From positions 329,475-393,474 of the forward strand of contig JH720355.1 of assembly GCA_000231825.2 (NCBI GenBank): a DNA stretch of 64,000 nt. Reading direction: 5' to 3'. This document shows, one piece after another, positions 13,601 through 27,336 of this stretch. The DNA is from Tetrahymena elliotti 4EA. Lineage: Eukaryota > Ciliophora > Oligohymenophorea > Hymenostomatida > Tetrahymenidae. Positions within the stretch are counted from its first letter, which is position 1, and every line of letters begins with the position of its first letter. Position numbers and translations under genes: made by a program. Below the pieces are notes generated by a model. The model had not been told where the DNA came from. It worked only from the letters and a program-made list of their open reading frames with translations, and made no database searches.

Positions 13601-16600
13601 AATCAAATCAGAAAATCAGAGAATGAAGGTTAGATTTTTATTTTCTTTTTAAATTTTAAATAATTATTGTCAAAATTTGAATTACATGCAGAAGTATAGA
13701 TTATAATATGCTAGTCAAAAATTGAAAATGATATAATAGGGTAAGATACATCAGAAACAGCTTTCAAGTAAGATCCTGTAAAACTATAAACTTCAAAATA
13801 AGTTTTGTAAACAAAAACTTATTTGTTAACTTGATCAGCTGTTATGAGTGCTCCAGAGAGCTGATCCTGCAATATGAAAGACTAAAACAATACAAAATTT
13901 TCTGCTCTATCAAAAAATACCATGTTTTAATTGTTAATAATACAGACAATTATTTCTGTGGGGAAAAGGCATCTTTTATAATTATCAATATTAAGAGATT
14001 TTGAAGAAGAAATTAACAGTTACAAACTCAGGTCCAAGGAAATTTTTATTAACCCATCACCATAAAGGAATAGCTCTGAAGTATTTTCATCTAAAAAAAA
14101 TCCATTAATTTTTTTTAACAAACTACTCGATGAAGATAATTTCAGTGAATATTTAAGATTAACTTATTTAAAATCTCTAAGAATAATTTCAGTACTAACA
14201 GTGGAGACTAATATTTGAAGAGGATTTGAAATAAAGAAATTGTAAATTAGTTCCTATTTTGATGAGAAACTTATTGTCTCTATTAGTTAATCTGTATGTA
14301 AGCTAAAACAATATATTACAGATGTAAAAACAAAATATCTGCCTAACTAAAAGCTTTGGTATACTTTGACTACTTAATCTATAGCTTAGGTAGAGGTAGA
14401 ATTAAATACAATTGAAAATGGTGATATTTAATTATATGTAGGGATGACTCTCAACTAACCTGTTTGAGCTCCTGCATAAATTATTGATTAGTCTTTATTT
14501 GATATAGATTTTGTTATAATTTAACTTGGCACAAAAGTGAAAAGTCCAAAAGGAATATTTATATTGTCTTTATTAAAATCTAAATATACTTCGTAACTCA
14601 CAGAATTATAGCTAGTAGTCAGCATAGGAATAATTTTTGTAATATTTTATCCAAGTTTGTTAACAAATTTTTTAAATTAAACGTAATCTACAGAATTAGG
14701 GTAGGTACCTAACTAAGTTTAAGTTTAATTAAGTAGGTCCAAGAAAATATTTGAAAACTAATTATAGCCTATAAGTTAGTAAAGCTATATACCAATGAGA
14801 TATTTTCCTTCTTCAAAGCTTTTTATTTAATATACTGTTCCAATGGTTATTGGTAAGTCAATTACTGTCTAAAAATTTTAATCAATGATTGTTAGTTTTA
14901 AATTGGCATCAAAAAATACAATATGAATTCCTATTAATAAAATAGCATTAAAAATGAAAATGAAAAAAAATTTACCTCCATTTGATTAATCAAAAAATGA
15001 ATAGCAAGTTATCTAATATGGGTTTGAAAATGATTTTCTTGAAATAGGATTGATTACACCATTCGTAAAATCAATATTGTAAATTTAAATAAGATATGAG
15101 CTGTTAATTGTAATTAACTCGTTTTGTTCTGAAAAAAACGAAGTTATTAGCTAAGAGAATTAAGTGGGGTTATTATTTTAATCAGATTAGGCTATTATTT
15201 GTCTGGCAGATGATAGAATAAAAGCGTTTCTATTCATAATTAAACATATATATTTTGTATTGGTTAAGATCTAAACAAACTAAGAAGAGTCAAATTAATA
15301 ATATGTAATATTAGTCTAATTAAATATATCAAAAATTATTATTTGGTCATCAAATAATCCAATAATTTAAGTTTCTTGAAAAGATAATATGTTTAAACAC
15401 TTTTTTCCCTATTATTAAATATAATAATGCAAAACAGGAGAAAGAGGATCTATAGCTTTCCATACCATGATCACTCCATCTAAAGAGCAGGTGATTAAAT
15501 AGTAATATCTTTCAATATAAAGTATTTTTTATATTGAACCTTTATTCTCAAATATCTTATCTTAAAAATCTTTAATTACAGAAACTGTTTTACTTAACTC
15601 ACTGTCGATAATTTACACTTCTTATGAAGCTAAAACCATAGAATTAATTAATTATTTATCTTACAGTTAATAGCTCAATTAAATTAATCTTTATGGATTT
15701 TCAATAAGAGAGGAAACTTAATTTAATTAAATTGTGGTAATATCAATCTCTTGGGTGTTTTTACAGTCGAAGGTGAGCTTTTTTATATCTATAACACTGC
15801 TTGACAATAAAGCATAAATATAAATTTAATAATTTTTAAACAAGTAGTTAAAGCTAATAATAATTTTATCATAGCTTAGCGTTTAGAGTTCAATTAGTTG
15901 ATAATTATAGTTATTATAAATTTTAATACTTTATTATTAAGAAATTAAAGCCAATTTTTATTTTGTTGAGGAACCTCTACATATATTTATATCAATTAAG
16001 TTTATTTACAATGGCTGATCTTGTTGTTATATTTAATTGCATTGTACATTAGATTATTTAATTTCATATGAGTAAATACTCTAGGTATTCTCAAAAATTA
16101 AGATAAACTGTTATCCATCATCAAATTAAAATTGTTTTGCATCTATAATCTGTCCTTTTATGTCATTACAATAATACGTTTAGTCATTTCCAAAAAGATA
16201 CAACTACTTGTTTGATTTCTATGCTGTGTATATTACTTAGATTTAAAGGCTTTCTAAATTTTAAGTAAGTATAAAATCATTAAAAAATGATACAGTTTAT
16301 TTAGGAGATGTTAAATTTATCTAATCAAATAAGTTAGATTCTCCTTAACTAATAGAATTAAAATATATTTAAGAATTATTATCATTATAGGAAGTGTATA
16401 TAATTTAGCCTGAGTCATGTAATATGTAAATTCTGCTAGAAACTTTTGCATATCCTTATGTTACAGTTGTCAAAATGTTAGCTGTCATATTTTAAGGTAT
16501 CCACTCCAAAATTTATTTTGTGTTAGTGTTGAGAAGAAATAATCTATTTTATGATAATGATATAGACTAAACTCCACCAGGAAAAGAAAATGATGTAACA

Positions 16601-17049
16601 AATGATCCACTATCTTAATCAATCATGTTCAAAAAAGTTTTATAAACTAAATATATTAATTTATCTTAATACCCATAATATATATAGCTTATTTCCTATC
16701 CCTTATTAGTGTTAGAAGGGTATATAAATGAGCTTGTGCATTAAAATGTACTTTCACAAACTCTGCTTACAAGATTGGCCATTTAATTCTCTTCACACAG
16801 AGAAACGCATGCCTATTATTGTGAGCTATTTAATTTATTTAGATTGGGTTATAAATATTCCCAAGGTTAGCATAATGAGTAAACGCAGACACCTTAACTA
16901 TTTAAAGAAAAGTTTTCCATACACTACGTGCATGTTTCTGTATTAGAGCTTATGTTTTTTGTACATTTAAGACAGCCAAAATTTAAGCATGACTAAGCTT
17001 TAAGAATAAGTATACATAAAAAAATTATTAATGCTTCTAAATTTAACAT
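7697..17049 (-). CDS. Giant Cys-rich/beta-rich multi-pass membrane protein, paralog B (complete)
   Basis: The ATG is at 17049 and the TGA at 7697-7699. With introns 14931-14975, 13508-13685 and 8144-8297 removed, the model is in frame and gives 2991 residues. In order: a signal peptide (LIIFLCILILKAQS); an N-terminal Cys-rich block with CQPWEYLQ; WD-like beta sequence around residue 525 (CSLDGVIMVWKAIDP); right-handed beta-helix-like repeats around 1700-2100; a second Cys-rich block around 2330-2430 containing DGYWRF and GYLGPLCEKCD; a hydrophobic multi-helix bundle around 2430-2840; and a charged Ser/Gln-rich tail. The order of domains suggests a surface protein with a large ectodomain and a channel-like membrane bundle. 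That role is inferred. The third intron is needed because the frame otherwise meets TGA at 8160-8162; its donor/acceptor pair restores phase into clearly coding-like sequence. The ligand and function are unknown. Confidence 0.87.
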
Positions 17050-18595
17050 CCTTTTTTCTTTTTTTTTTGTTACTCTTTTTTTTATGCAGATATTTTCCTT
17101 TATATCTATTTTCACACTTTTTTTTGGATATTGATCAAAAATATTATATTAAAAAAAAATCTTGATTTTAAATGTGATGTGTTAAAAAAACTGAGAACAA
17201 ACAGTTAATTATTCTTAAGGTAATATAAAGAGTTAAGGAATTATATTTTTTCTATGTTAACTATAGAATCTAAATTAAATGTTGTTTTGTATTTCTTTTT
17301 ATTTATATATAGGCAAAGCTGAATTGATTAAGTATTTAAATGAATTTTATCAATAGTCAGAACAGAAATAATTTTGAATTAAAAATGAAATTTGTTTGCT
17401 CATAATTTGTTAAAAATGATCAAGTATTTATGCTCATTTATTCATAAATTAAATGAATGATTTGAGAAGCAATAATAAAATTATTGGGATGAATAGAAAA
17501 AATCTTGAAAAGATATATTCCAGATTCATTATTTAAAAATCATTAATTTTGAGAATAATATTTTTGAGGAGTAAAGTTACTTGATTTTTTAATAAACAAA
17601 GTTTTGTATTTTTTAATTTGTCTGAAAATATGATAATTTTGTATTTTTTTCTTTTATTTCTTCTTTCGAATTTAAGTTATGTTAATTTTTAACAAAAATT
17701 AATCTATATAATTTTCTGATTGGACAAAATGTTTTTATTCACAAAAAAAATTATTACAAGCTTAAATAATAAATAATCAATATCTCTTACTTCCCATTTA
17801 CAGATTATTTTTTAAAAATGTGTTTACAATAAATAGAATTTTACTTTATTTAGAATTTTAACTCAAAAAAATTTTCTCAATAATACTACGAATGAACTTA
17901 AGTCATATTGCTTTCAAATAAAATAATTTTTGTATAAATTTACTAAAGTTATTGGATGCAAAATAAGATAAAATTAAACATAAAAACAAAATAAATTATT
18001 AACCATCTCTTTTTGAATTTTAATTTTTATTAGTAACATTTTAAACTGATTTTAGTGTTAAAAATATTTAATTAAAAATAAACAAATTTTACTTTTTAAT
18101 TTTATGCTAATTAGTTAACAAAGGATAAATAAATATCAAACATCATACCATCACTAAAGTTAAATATATCAATATTATTAAAAAATAATATTAGATTCTC
18201 AGCATATCATTTAGAATAAGTCAAAAAAAACTTAAATTTTAAATAGTTTTATAAATTTCTAAGTTTACTTCATAAATTAAAAGTAAATATGATAAAATTT
18301 TTAATATGTTTTAATTAATAAAAGTGATGGCATATAATTACCAATCTTTTTAACAAATATTTATAAGCGAACATATAAAAAAATTAATTAATTGTAAATA
18401 GAATTTTGTGATTGGTGATAATTTTTTTTGTTAATTTATTAATAATAAAATTAAAACACATTATTTCTAAGAAGAAAAAACCAAAGTATTGAATTAAGTA
18501 AATATTTGAAAAGACTCAATTAAGTAAAATCAGAAATATCTATAAATTATCTTATTCACATCTAAATGAGTTAGCTTTAACAGAAGCAGTAAAGT
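17050..18595. other. A+T-rich intergenic sequence upstream of paralog B
   Basis: This stretch is composed of A/T runs and holds no convincing coding sequence. It should include the promoter of the minus-strand gene that starts at 17049. I could not recognise specific regulatory motifs. Confidence 0.5.
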
Positions 18596-18925
18596 ATGAA
18601 TATTGCCTTATTTCATCTAAAAAGAATATAAAATTTTATTAAATTTTGTAAAACTTAGTGTAGAATGGAAATATGCATGAATTATCGAATGTAAACGGAA
18701 ATGATCACGAATTAGAGAGAATTAGAGTTATTGAATCGTATGATTACTTTTATATTATTATAATATTAATAAAAGCTAAAGCTAAATATTATACTTAAAA
18801 CTAGAATTAGGTAGTAAATAACTGAGTTAGAAGCCAAAGATGTGTGGTTAAAAAAATCTAATTAAAAGACAAAAGAATTAAGTAAATGGAAAGGAGAAGA
18901 TAAATGCATGTGTCAAATATTTTGA
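18596..18925 (+). CDS. Possible small ORF, 109 residues, unrecognised
   Basis: An ATG-to-TGA frame of 110 codons with somewhat lower A+T than its surroundings. The predicted protein is Lys/Gln-rich and probably helical (for example RQQITELEAKDVWLKKS). When only TGA ends a frame, random open frames of this size are common in such sequence. There is no family match, no intron signal and no context support, so this is reported only as a candidate. Confidence 0.2.
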
Positions 18926-19322
18926 ATATATTAATTAAAACTAGATAAAATATAAATTAAAAGACATATAAATAAAATTAATTTAAGTTATGACTGACTC
19001 GATTACTAAAAATACTTATCAATATAGTTAAAATTCTGTATATATTATATATAATTTTATAGCATATTATGATTATTCAATCCAATATTTTAACGTTAAT
19101 AAGACTAATAGTAATCATAATAAGAATAATCAATCTAATTTTTTGATGCAAATACAAATAAAATTTAACAATTAATTATTTTTAAAGTAGTTAGTTAATT
19201 ATTTGCAAAAAAATGAAACACAATTAGCTAGCATTAAAACACATTGATGATAGAACAAAAAAACATAGATAAACAAGTTGCTTTGAACAAAAAAATATAT
19301 TAATTTTTTGTTTTATTTAATT
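18926..19322. other. A+T-rich intergenic sequence
   Basis: Low-complexity A/T sequence downstream of the small candidate ORF and of the stomatin-like gene, whose stop codon begins at 19325 on the opposite strand. I see no gene here. Confidence 0.5.
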
Positions 19323-20638
19323 TCAAACTTTGATCTTTAATGGTCTTTCATTATAATCATCTCTATAGGTAGATTAGTCATCGAATTGCTTTGATGTAAA
19401 TTATTACTATTAATTTTTTTTAGATTCATCATCTGATGAATAAAGAATAGGGTCTTCATAGAACTTCATTTTTTAAATCAAATCAGGATATTCAGAAAGA
19501 CTATTCTATTAAACATAGCCTGTATTTTAATTCTATTTCATACTTTGTTGATTTTCATAAGATTATACACCATTTGAAATTTCTTAAGTTATTTTTCTAC
19601 CTTATGAAGTATTGTTAAGCATCAACATAGCAGCTACAGTGATTAAATCATTGTTACCACTGGGTTTTCCATCAGTTGAATTTTTTCCTTCAGGAGCTAT
19701 TATTAAATTACTTTTTCTTAGTGTTTTTTCATAATTTTTTAAGTAGTTTTATATTAAAATATAAGGAACACTATTTTATTTTCTAACTCGATCCAAAGCT
19801 TCTCCTACTATTTTCAAAGCTTTTGCTTCTGATGAACTCACTAATTTTAAACTTTCTGCTTCACCCTCAGCTTATTTAATTAATGAAATTTTCTTGCCCT
19901 CAGATATGTTAATTTCAGATTATTATTTTCCTTCTGATATAACTACTTCTCTTCTTTTTAATCTTTCGGCCTCAGCTTCATATTACATACTCTACTTAAT
20001 TTCATTGGGAGGATCAATTTACAAGATTTCATATCTGTTTTATAAAAATTTAAATGTTATTAAAATATTTTTTATTTATCAAATTTTAAGAAAATTTTAA
20101 GGAGCCTATCAATTTAAAACTATTTTAAAGCTTTAAAAACAGTATTTGTTATAAATAACTGATAAAGAAAACTATGAATATGTTTTAAAATAAAATTTAA
20201 AAAGTATAAATACCTCAGGCAATTGATACCCCAAATATTAGCAGCCTTATTTACTGCCTAATTAACAGCTTTGTTTAATTCTTGACGCTCTTTAAATAGA
20301 TTATCCAACTTAATTTTACCTATTTCACTTCTCAATACTGTTAATGCTAGAAGTTTAACTGATTCTAAGGGTTTTTCTATGTTGTAAGAAGCTTTGAAAG
20401 GATCATCGATTCTAATAAATAAAGTTCCTCCTATCAGCACAGTAACATTATCCTTAGTAATTGCTTATTAATTTTCTACTGTGATTATTTCTTCTTTCAA
20501 AGACATATTGTATGAGATTCTATCCATAACAGGGATTAAAAAGTGTAATCCAGGATTAAGAGTTTTGTGAAATTTTCCAAAACGTTCAACAATGCAAGCA
20601 GATTACTCTTTAACTATAGTAAAAAATTACAAGCTCAT
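19323..20638 (-). CDS. STOML2: Stomatin-like protein 2 (SPFH/prohibitin family), 378 aa
   Basis: The ATG is at 20638, the single intron at 20035-20213 (phase 2) and the TGA at 19323-19325. The N-terminal half matches the SLP-2 branch of SPFH/Band 7 proteins. It contains VERFGKFHKTLNPGLHFLIP, then DRISYNMSLKEE, a DNVTVLIGGTLFIRIDDPFKASY block, RSEIGKIKLDNLFKERQELN, and WGINCLRYEIVDIDPP across the splice junction. A coiled-coil region rich in Glu/Ala/Lys follows (EAERLKRREVV, SEGKKISLIKQAEGEAESL), as is usual for flotillin/stomatin oligomers. Family members organise cardiolipin-rich mitochondrial inner-membrane domains. No obvious mitochondrial presequence precedes this start, so either targeting is cryptic or an upstream exon was missed. 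The tail after about residue 300 is Gln/Asn-rich and not conserved. Confidence 0.93.
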
Positions 20639-22297
20639 TTTTTTCTTCTACAAAATATTTAAAACTTAAACTTTTCTTTCTTTCTTACTTACTTATTTAA
20701 AACCTAAAGTGATAACTTTATTATTTAGAAAAATCCTATCTTTTTGTTTTTCAAATCGAAACTTCTTAATTTAAGAGACAATATAAATCTTATTACCTTA
20801 TTGAAATTTTTATTGATAAAACATAAATTATTAGCTTAAATGATTAATCTTATATATTTTAATTTATTTATTGTCTATTTTAAAATTCTTTGAATTTAGA
20901 AAATTCTAAAATCTTGTTTTTAAAGTAACAATAATTTCTAGAAAATGTTTTTAAAATGATGTTTTTTAATATTTATAATTTCAAATATGATAATAAGTAA
21001 ATAAACTATTAGAAACATAAGTAACTTTACTTTTTAAATTAGCAAAACAAATCTAAAAAATATTCTATGTTTGTAATTTTTAAATTTTTAATATTTAAAA
21101 GTTCTAAATTTTTTACTAAACTAATAGAAATCTTAAAAAATATTTTAAATTATTTATTATTATTTTTTTTAAAAAACAAATAAAATTATTTAAAAAATAT
21201 ATGATGGTTCTTGAAAATGATTTGTTATATCACTCTTATGATATTTTTGAAACAATGCAATGTATATGCGGAAACCCTATATCTAAAGTATCCTTTTTAT
21301 TATCTTAAAAATAAATGTTACAAATAATAGAAAAGGTATTTAATATCGATATTTCGAAAAATAATATATATCATTTATAGAAGAATTTTCATTTAAATTT
21401 AATCCAAAACTTGAATATTTAAAAAAACATTTTAATAATTATTGATTTTAAAACTGTAAAATAGATAGTTTTTTTAAATACCAAAAAGCATTAATAAATA
21501 TTTTTGTCTAAAAATAATTATTTTTATGAAAATTCAAGCAGTTCTTAATTAAAAATTTATTAAATTGTGAAAAAAAATATATTTTTGTTGTGTTTAATAT
21601 TTCTTTTTAGTAGAAAATAAAAAAATAAAAATAAAAAATTGAGTTTATTTCTATTTGATTTGCAATTATTAAATTGATAATATCTATTTTTGTATAATTT
21701 AATGGTTTTTATTAATTAAATTTATCAATTAAAAAGATGAAAAGCAACTTTTGTTAGCATCTAAGAATAGAATAAAATCAAATCATTAAAATGATATTTA
21801 TTTTATTATCAATTTAACTTTGATATTAATAATAATATCTATTTTAGAATTTATTAGATTAAATAAAAACTATATTCAAAACTATTTACCTTGACTTATT
21901 GATAATTCTTAATAATTTATTAGTTTTTTCAATAAAATTAATCAATTATGGATTTATTAAATTTATATTTTAATGGTAATTTGGGTATAACTAAATAAAT
22001 TATGGCAAATAACTCAATGATAAGAAGGATAATAATTTTTGATTATCAAAAAAATTAATAAAATAAAACCAAACAATAAAACCAAGGATTTATTTATTAT
22101 AATTTAATTAACTATTAATATAAAATAAGAATAATATTACTGATAGCTATCATTTATAGAATATTTGCTCAGTATAAATAGCACTCTTAAAGAATAATTT
22201 AAAATAGAAATAAATTTAAAACATTTAAAATTAAGTTTCTAAGATATTTTAGAAATAGCATTAATTTTGCCTGAATACATTATTTTAAACTTCCAAC
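20639..22297. other. Divergent intergenic region, A+T rich
   Basis: About 1.65 kb of A/T runs between the minus-strand stomatin-like gene and the plus-strand Q/N-rich gene. It should hold both promoters. No gene or structured RNA was recognised. Confidence 0.55.
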
Positions 22298-24997
22298 ATG
22301 GGTAGGCTTAGTTAAAATTATCGCAATTCAAGATCAACTGCAAAGCAAACAAAATAGCTAGAAAAGACAAACAGCTCACCTATAAAAGAAAGCACTAAGA
22401 TTGCAAAAATGAATAGTAAAATTGAAAAACAAGCAAAAAAAAATTTAAATGAAATTGACTCCTATGATAATCTTATGTCAGCAAATAATAACTTCTTATA
22501 AGATTTATATTATGACTAGTCTACTAAAAATGCTAGAATGAGTAATGAAATATCAGGATGGTCAAACTCTGAGCCATTTCATAAGCAGTAAAAATCAAAT
22601 AATATATTTTTAACTCTAAATATTAGCATCTTTTACCATTTTGATAAATTTTTTATTTATTTAAGAACAAAATTATTTAAGATATTATGCTTCATATTTA
22701 ACCCTTCAACTGCTATCAATTTTATGAAGCTTTCAATATAATATATATTGTAACAATTAAAATTTAATTAATTCAATTTTACTAAAATTATTAGAGCTGA
22801 TTTTTCAGAAAGATTAGGTAGATTTGATAACTCATTCACTATAAATCAAGAATCTAACATCATCAGTGATAGGCAATCAAAAAGAGCTATATCAGCTAAT
22901 TTAAGTTTAGGCTAAACCCCATTAATTTCTAAAAGAAAAATAACCAAAGTACAGGCCGAACAGTTTATTTATGGAAGTTCTTAAAAGTAATCTAAAAATG
23001 ACCTATCATCTGAGTTTTTAATTTAATTGCAACAACAAACTTCCAATCAAAAAATTAATTCGTTTTCTTCTCCATAAGTTTTATTAAGCACATTTATTGG
23101 TTCTAATCAAAAATTTCATTCTTAACAAAAATAAAATCCAGATGAATACGTTTCTCCTTTTGAACTGAATGCCAAATAAAATGAATAAAATACCTAGCAA
23201 ATTACGAATCAAGAAAGTGGATTAAAAAATACTATTAGTGAATGGAAAAATTATCTTGATCGTTATGACTCATCATAAGATTTATATAATGTTCATCTAA
23301 AAAAAAGAAGAACCTCATTATAAAATTACTTAGATACTTTTAGAAACGATGAAAATGGAGCAAATATAGATGAATTAATTGAAAATGAGAGAAATAAAAT
23401 ATTAAGCTCATTATTGAAGTAAAGTAAACTAAATATTAACAATAAATGCAATAATCTTTCTATTGATATATCTTAAATTAAAATATCTGCTTCAAACAAC
23501 TAATCATTTATTGAAGATAATTAGCAATACTAATGGCAGGCTCCAAATAGCGCGTATCAAGTAAACTCATAGTACCCTACTAGCTACAATACTAACAACT
23601 AAAAAGATTTATCTTCACGTAATACATACAGAACTTCTAAAAGTAGTTAAGCAAATAGAATATTTGGTAAGAAGAAGAAAGTTAGAGTTATGAATTTGTC
23701 AGCTATCCATTCTAATTAAAATAATTCTTAAGAATATCAAATAAATAATTAAGTGACAAAAACTTTTGTTTAAAAAAATAATTTGCTTAATAGCTTTATA
23801 GAAGAGGACTAAGTATCATCTTGCTCATTAATTGGAGATTAGAATAAAAATAATCTATTTTAAATTCAACCTTAAAATATAAGTAACTCTTCATCATCAA
23901 CTGGTCTTAAGCAAAAAAAGAGCTAAAACATTTAATCACTTCAAATGGTAAATCATTAAGAAAAAAATTTACTAAACTCTCAATTTGCTCCTCTAAATCC
24001 AGGAATTTGTCAAAATGTTTATAATCCTTAAGAGTTCTTTTCCTCTAAAAATACACTGGCTTGCTTAAATTTATCAAATTTGTAGAATACGCCTTAAAAT
24101 AAATATTTGGAAAACTAGGATTTAAAAAATATGTTTTACTAAATATTAAACAAAACAAAAGAAGAGAAGGATCAACTCACATGCAACAAATCACAAATCT
24201 TAAAATAAATCTCTAATAATTATTAACCTAAAAGATCTTAAAATTATAGTTCAGTAATATTTATTTAATATTAAATAAACTAACTTTTTTTAAATTAAAT
24301 TTAGGCAAATGCAGCATATCATTTGGGGAAAGAAAAAATAAAATAAGTTATTTAACAAAAAAACAATTAAATAGCATTAAAATAGCAATAAAGTACATTA
24401 AATAATCATTAGATGTTAAATGGTAACATAAATACAGGGCTAGGCTATCCAAACAACATAAATAGTGGAAAATAAGTAATATGCGAAAGTAATTTACTTA
24501 AAATAATAAAAAATAATAAAGACTATGCCAAAGAAGACTTTAAAAATAGTGATAAAAATGACAAATTTATAAGCATCTAAAATGCAAAAAATTAAAACTT
24601 AGCAAATGAAAAACAAAAGTATTAAGATGAAAATAATTCTTAGCATTATTTATAAAAAACAAGAGCAAAATCTGCCATAAACAATGAATAATCTGAGAAT
24701 TTCAAAAGCTAAGACAATTCAGCTATATTTAGCAATAAAAAATTTCTTTATGAGCAACCTAATAGAATTCTAAAACCAACAGTTTAAAATATACTTGCAG
24801 TCTCAAACGAAAACAATTCTAATAACAATTTTAAAAATTCTCTCAATAATTATTACTTAGTAAAAAGCTCAGAAAAATAAACAAACTTAAACAATAATTA
24901 CTCAAGAGAATTGAGTTTGTAAGACAAAAAAAATATTAATCCAAGCAAAATTTAAAAATCTTTCAATCAAGCAAATATCTTACCTATCAAAATTTGA
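22298..24997 (+). CDS. Gln/Asn/Ser-rich low-complexity protein, 813 aa, unknown
   Basis: The ATG is at 22298, introns at 22588-22794 and 24254-24304, and the TGA at 24995-24997; phases close exactly to 813 residues. Only TGA can be the stop, because dozens of TAA/TAG codons interrupt otherwise continuous coding. The protein starts MGRLSQNYRNSRSTAKQTKQ and is basic and Ser/Asn/Gln-rich throughout. Short charged islands occur (for example FGKKKKVRVMNLSA), but I see no membrane segment and no recognisable folded domain. It converges on the minus-strand gene ending at 25205, leaving only about 200 bp between the stops. The function is unknown. The composition suggests an intrinsically disordered, possibly scaffold-like or prion-like protein; that is inference. 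Confidence 0.8.
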
Positions 24998-25204
24998 ATC
25001 TTTACAAATATCTTATCAAAAAATCAAACTTAATTCTTAATATATCTTTTAAAAATAACAAAATTCTTTTGACATTCTTGTCTTGTATACAAATAAGTTA
25101 TATAAATAAATATTTATCCATATAGCTTTACATTAATTTTAAAAATAATTCACAAAATTTTTAACATTTTTTATGACTAAATGTTTTTAATTATTATCTT
25201 CATT

Positions 25205-26997
25205 TCATTTAAAATTAAAGTTAATAGTATTTATATTTTCAATATCATTATTCTCAAGTTCTATGTATTTTCTTGTAGCATTTGTTGTAGTAAACATAAT
25301 TTTATTCTAGCTGTTTTATGATTTATTGCTTTCCAGATGCAATCCTTTTATATTTTTTGACATATTTTTTAGCACATTTGTATAAACAGAAGTAGTTTTC
25401 TTTTTTTGAGGATTTTAGGCTTAATTGTTTTTTATTGTTTATGTTTTGATCTTTTAGGCTAAAGAAGCAGTTTTATTCAAATTTAATAATGAATTGTTTA
25501 ATTAAACTTGGCTGCTGTTAGATAATTAATCACTTGTATTCAGCAAACTATTGTTCTTCAAAGATCTATTTTACTAGGAGATATTTCTGAAACTCTTATC
25601 ATTGCTTCTGTATGAGGTATTGTTATTATTAGCATTTAGATTTATTAGCTCTATCACGTTATTTTAGATCAAGTTTTACATATTTTACAGAGAAGACTTT
25701 GAAATTTAATTTGTACTTGTATTATTTGCAGTGAATTGATTTACCCCTTACATCAAACTTGTTGATCGATTTGATCTCTTGGAATTTATACTAAGACTTG
25801 AATTCGATTATTAAAATCCACTGCTTAAATTGACATGGCTTTATATTTTACTATTCTGATTTACTTAGCTTGAACTCATTTGATGAGGTTATGTTTACAA
25901 AAAGTTTTATTTATCTCGAGAAGAATTTTTTGCTAAAGGCTTTAGTAGGCTTTCTTTCATTAAATTAGCATATTAAGTACTAAATTAAATAACTTTATTA
26001 ATGTAGTTATTTTTAAAAGATGTTTCCCATTTATTTGGTAGATTAGTAGTCATAGAAGCTCCTACAAAATCCAATGTTAATATTTCCATGTGGACAGATT
26101 AACATGATTTTTTTGTATATAATTCAAACTCATTTAACTTTTATGAATACATTTTCAAAATATCATTAAAAGGTTCATTTCTCATTTCTTCAATGATATC
26201 TGTAAAATTTAAGGCTACATCTTCTTTTAATTTATCGCACTCTTCTTAATATATTTAGAGTTGCTTTACCATTGAATCAACCTGATTTATGTTCATTTTC
26301 AAACTCTCTTAAATTGAAAAAATCATATTACTTTTTTCTTGATTCAACACTTTCTCTAGTGTATGAAAAAAATGTTAAACTTTTTCTTCTTGTTTAATGT
26401 AGAATACTCTAAGCTCTTCTCTTTTATCATTTAAAATATTTAATAAAGCTGAACTGTCTTCCTTCCATATATCAGAAGATTTAACGAATTATTAAAGTTT
26501 TTATTTCTTCAAATCCTTGCACTCTAATCATCAAATAAAAATAATTCTTTAAAATGTATACCTATTAATTTAAAATTACCTGTGTCATTTATAAAAGATT
26601 CATCTTCAGATCTTTATGATATTTATTAAAATTAATCATCTTTTTCTGCTAAAGAATTAGACCCAATACCCCAGTCTGAAGGAGTTTCTTCTTAAAGAAA
26701 TGCTGTTTGAGGTTGATAAATTATGTAATTCCTTTGAAAGGATTAATTTTTTTATTAATTTGAGGTCTATGAGACATTTTATAAAGGTGCATATTTATTT
26801 TGATTGTTCATTATTTGTGCATTATTGTATTCCCTTTAAGCTATTAAATTTTATCTTAAATCATTAAGCTGAGGATCAACATAAATACTGTCATCTATAT
26901 CTTAGTACCTATTATTGATTGACAAAGCATTTTGAAGATTATTTTTTGTCTTTTATAGGTCATACTTGCTTTATTAAATATATAGCTAATTATGCAT
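25205..26997 (-). CDS. Gln/Asn-rich protein with central coiled-coil region, 578 aa, unknown
   Basis: The ATG at 26997 follows an in-frame TGA, which fixes the start. One intron lies at 26524-26579 (phase 1) and the TGA at 25205-25207. The first 140 residues are Gln/Asn-rich (MHNQLYIQQSKYDLQKTKNN), with a conspicuous TPSDWGIGSNS stretch. Residues of roughly 140-330 are helical and charged (SALLNILNDKREELRVFYIK, then VDSMVKQLQ and EECDKLKEDVALNF) and probably form a coiled coil. The C-terminal half is again Ser/Asn/Gln-rich and disordered, ending in alternating Asn residues. I recognise no family. Confidence 0.8.
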
Positions 26998-27336
26998 TTT
27001 ATTTGAATCTATTTAGCTTCAGAATTTATGTTTAATTATTCTTTAATTTTTTTTTGATATATTTGTTTAATAATTTTTTGAATTCAAATGATTCGTTTAA
27101 AAATTGTGAAATATATCTATTTAAACGTTTATCTTTAAATAAGTAAACACTTTTATTTAATATTTCATTTTTCTAAATATATCTACAAGCAAATAATAAA
27201 TAAATAAAAATTCTAGGTAAAACTTATTCAAAATAATAAATAATTTTAAGTGAAAAATATTTAGAATATACAAATTATGAAAGACAGCAAGTAAACATAC
27301 ATAAGAATTAATTCTAATTTTGTTTATTATTAAAAC
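26998..27336. other. Intergenic A+T-rich spacer
   Basis: About 340 bp between two minus-strand genes. It holds the 3' flank of the gene at 27337-32016 and the promoter of the gene at 25205-26997. No feature was recognised. Confidence 0.5.
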
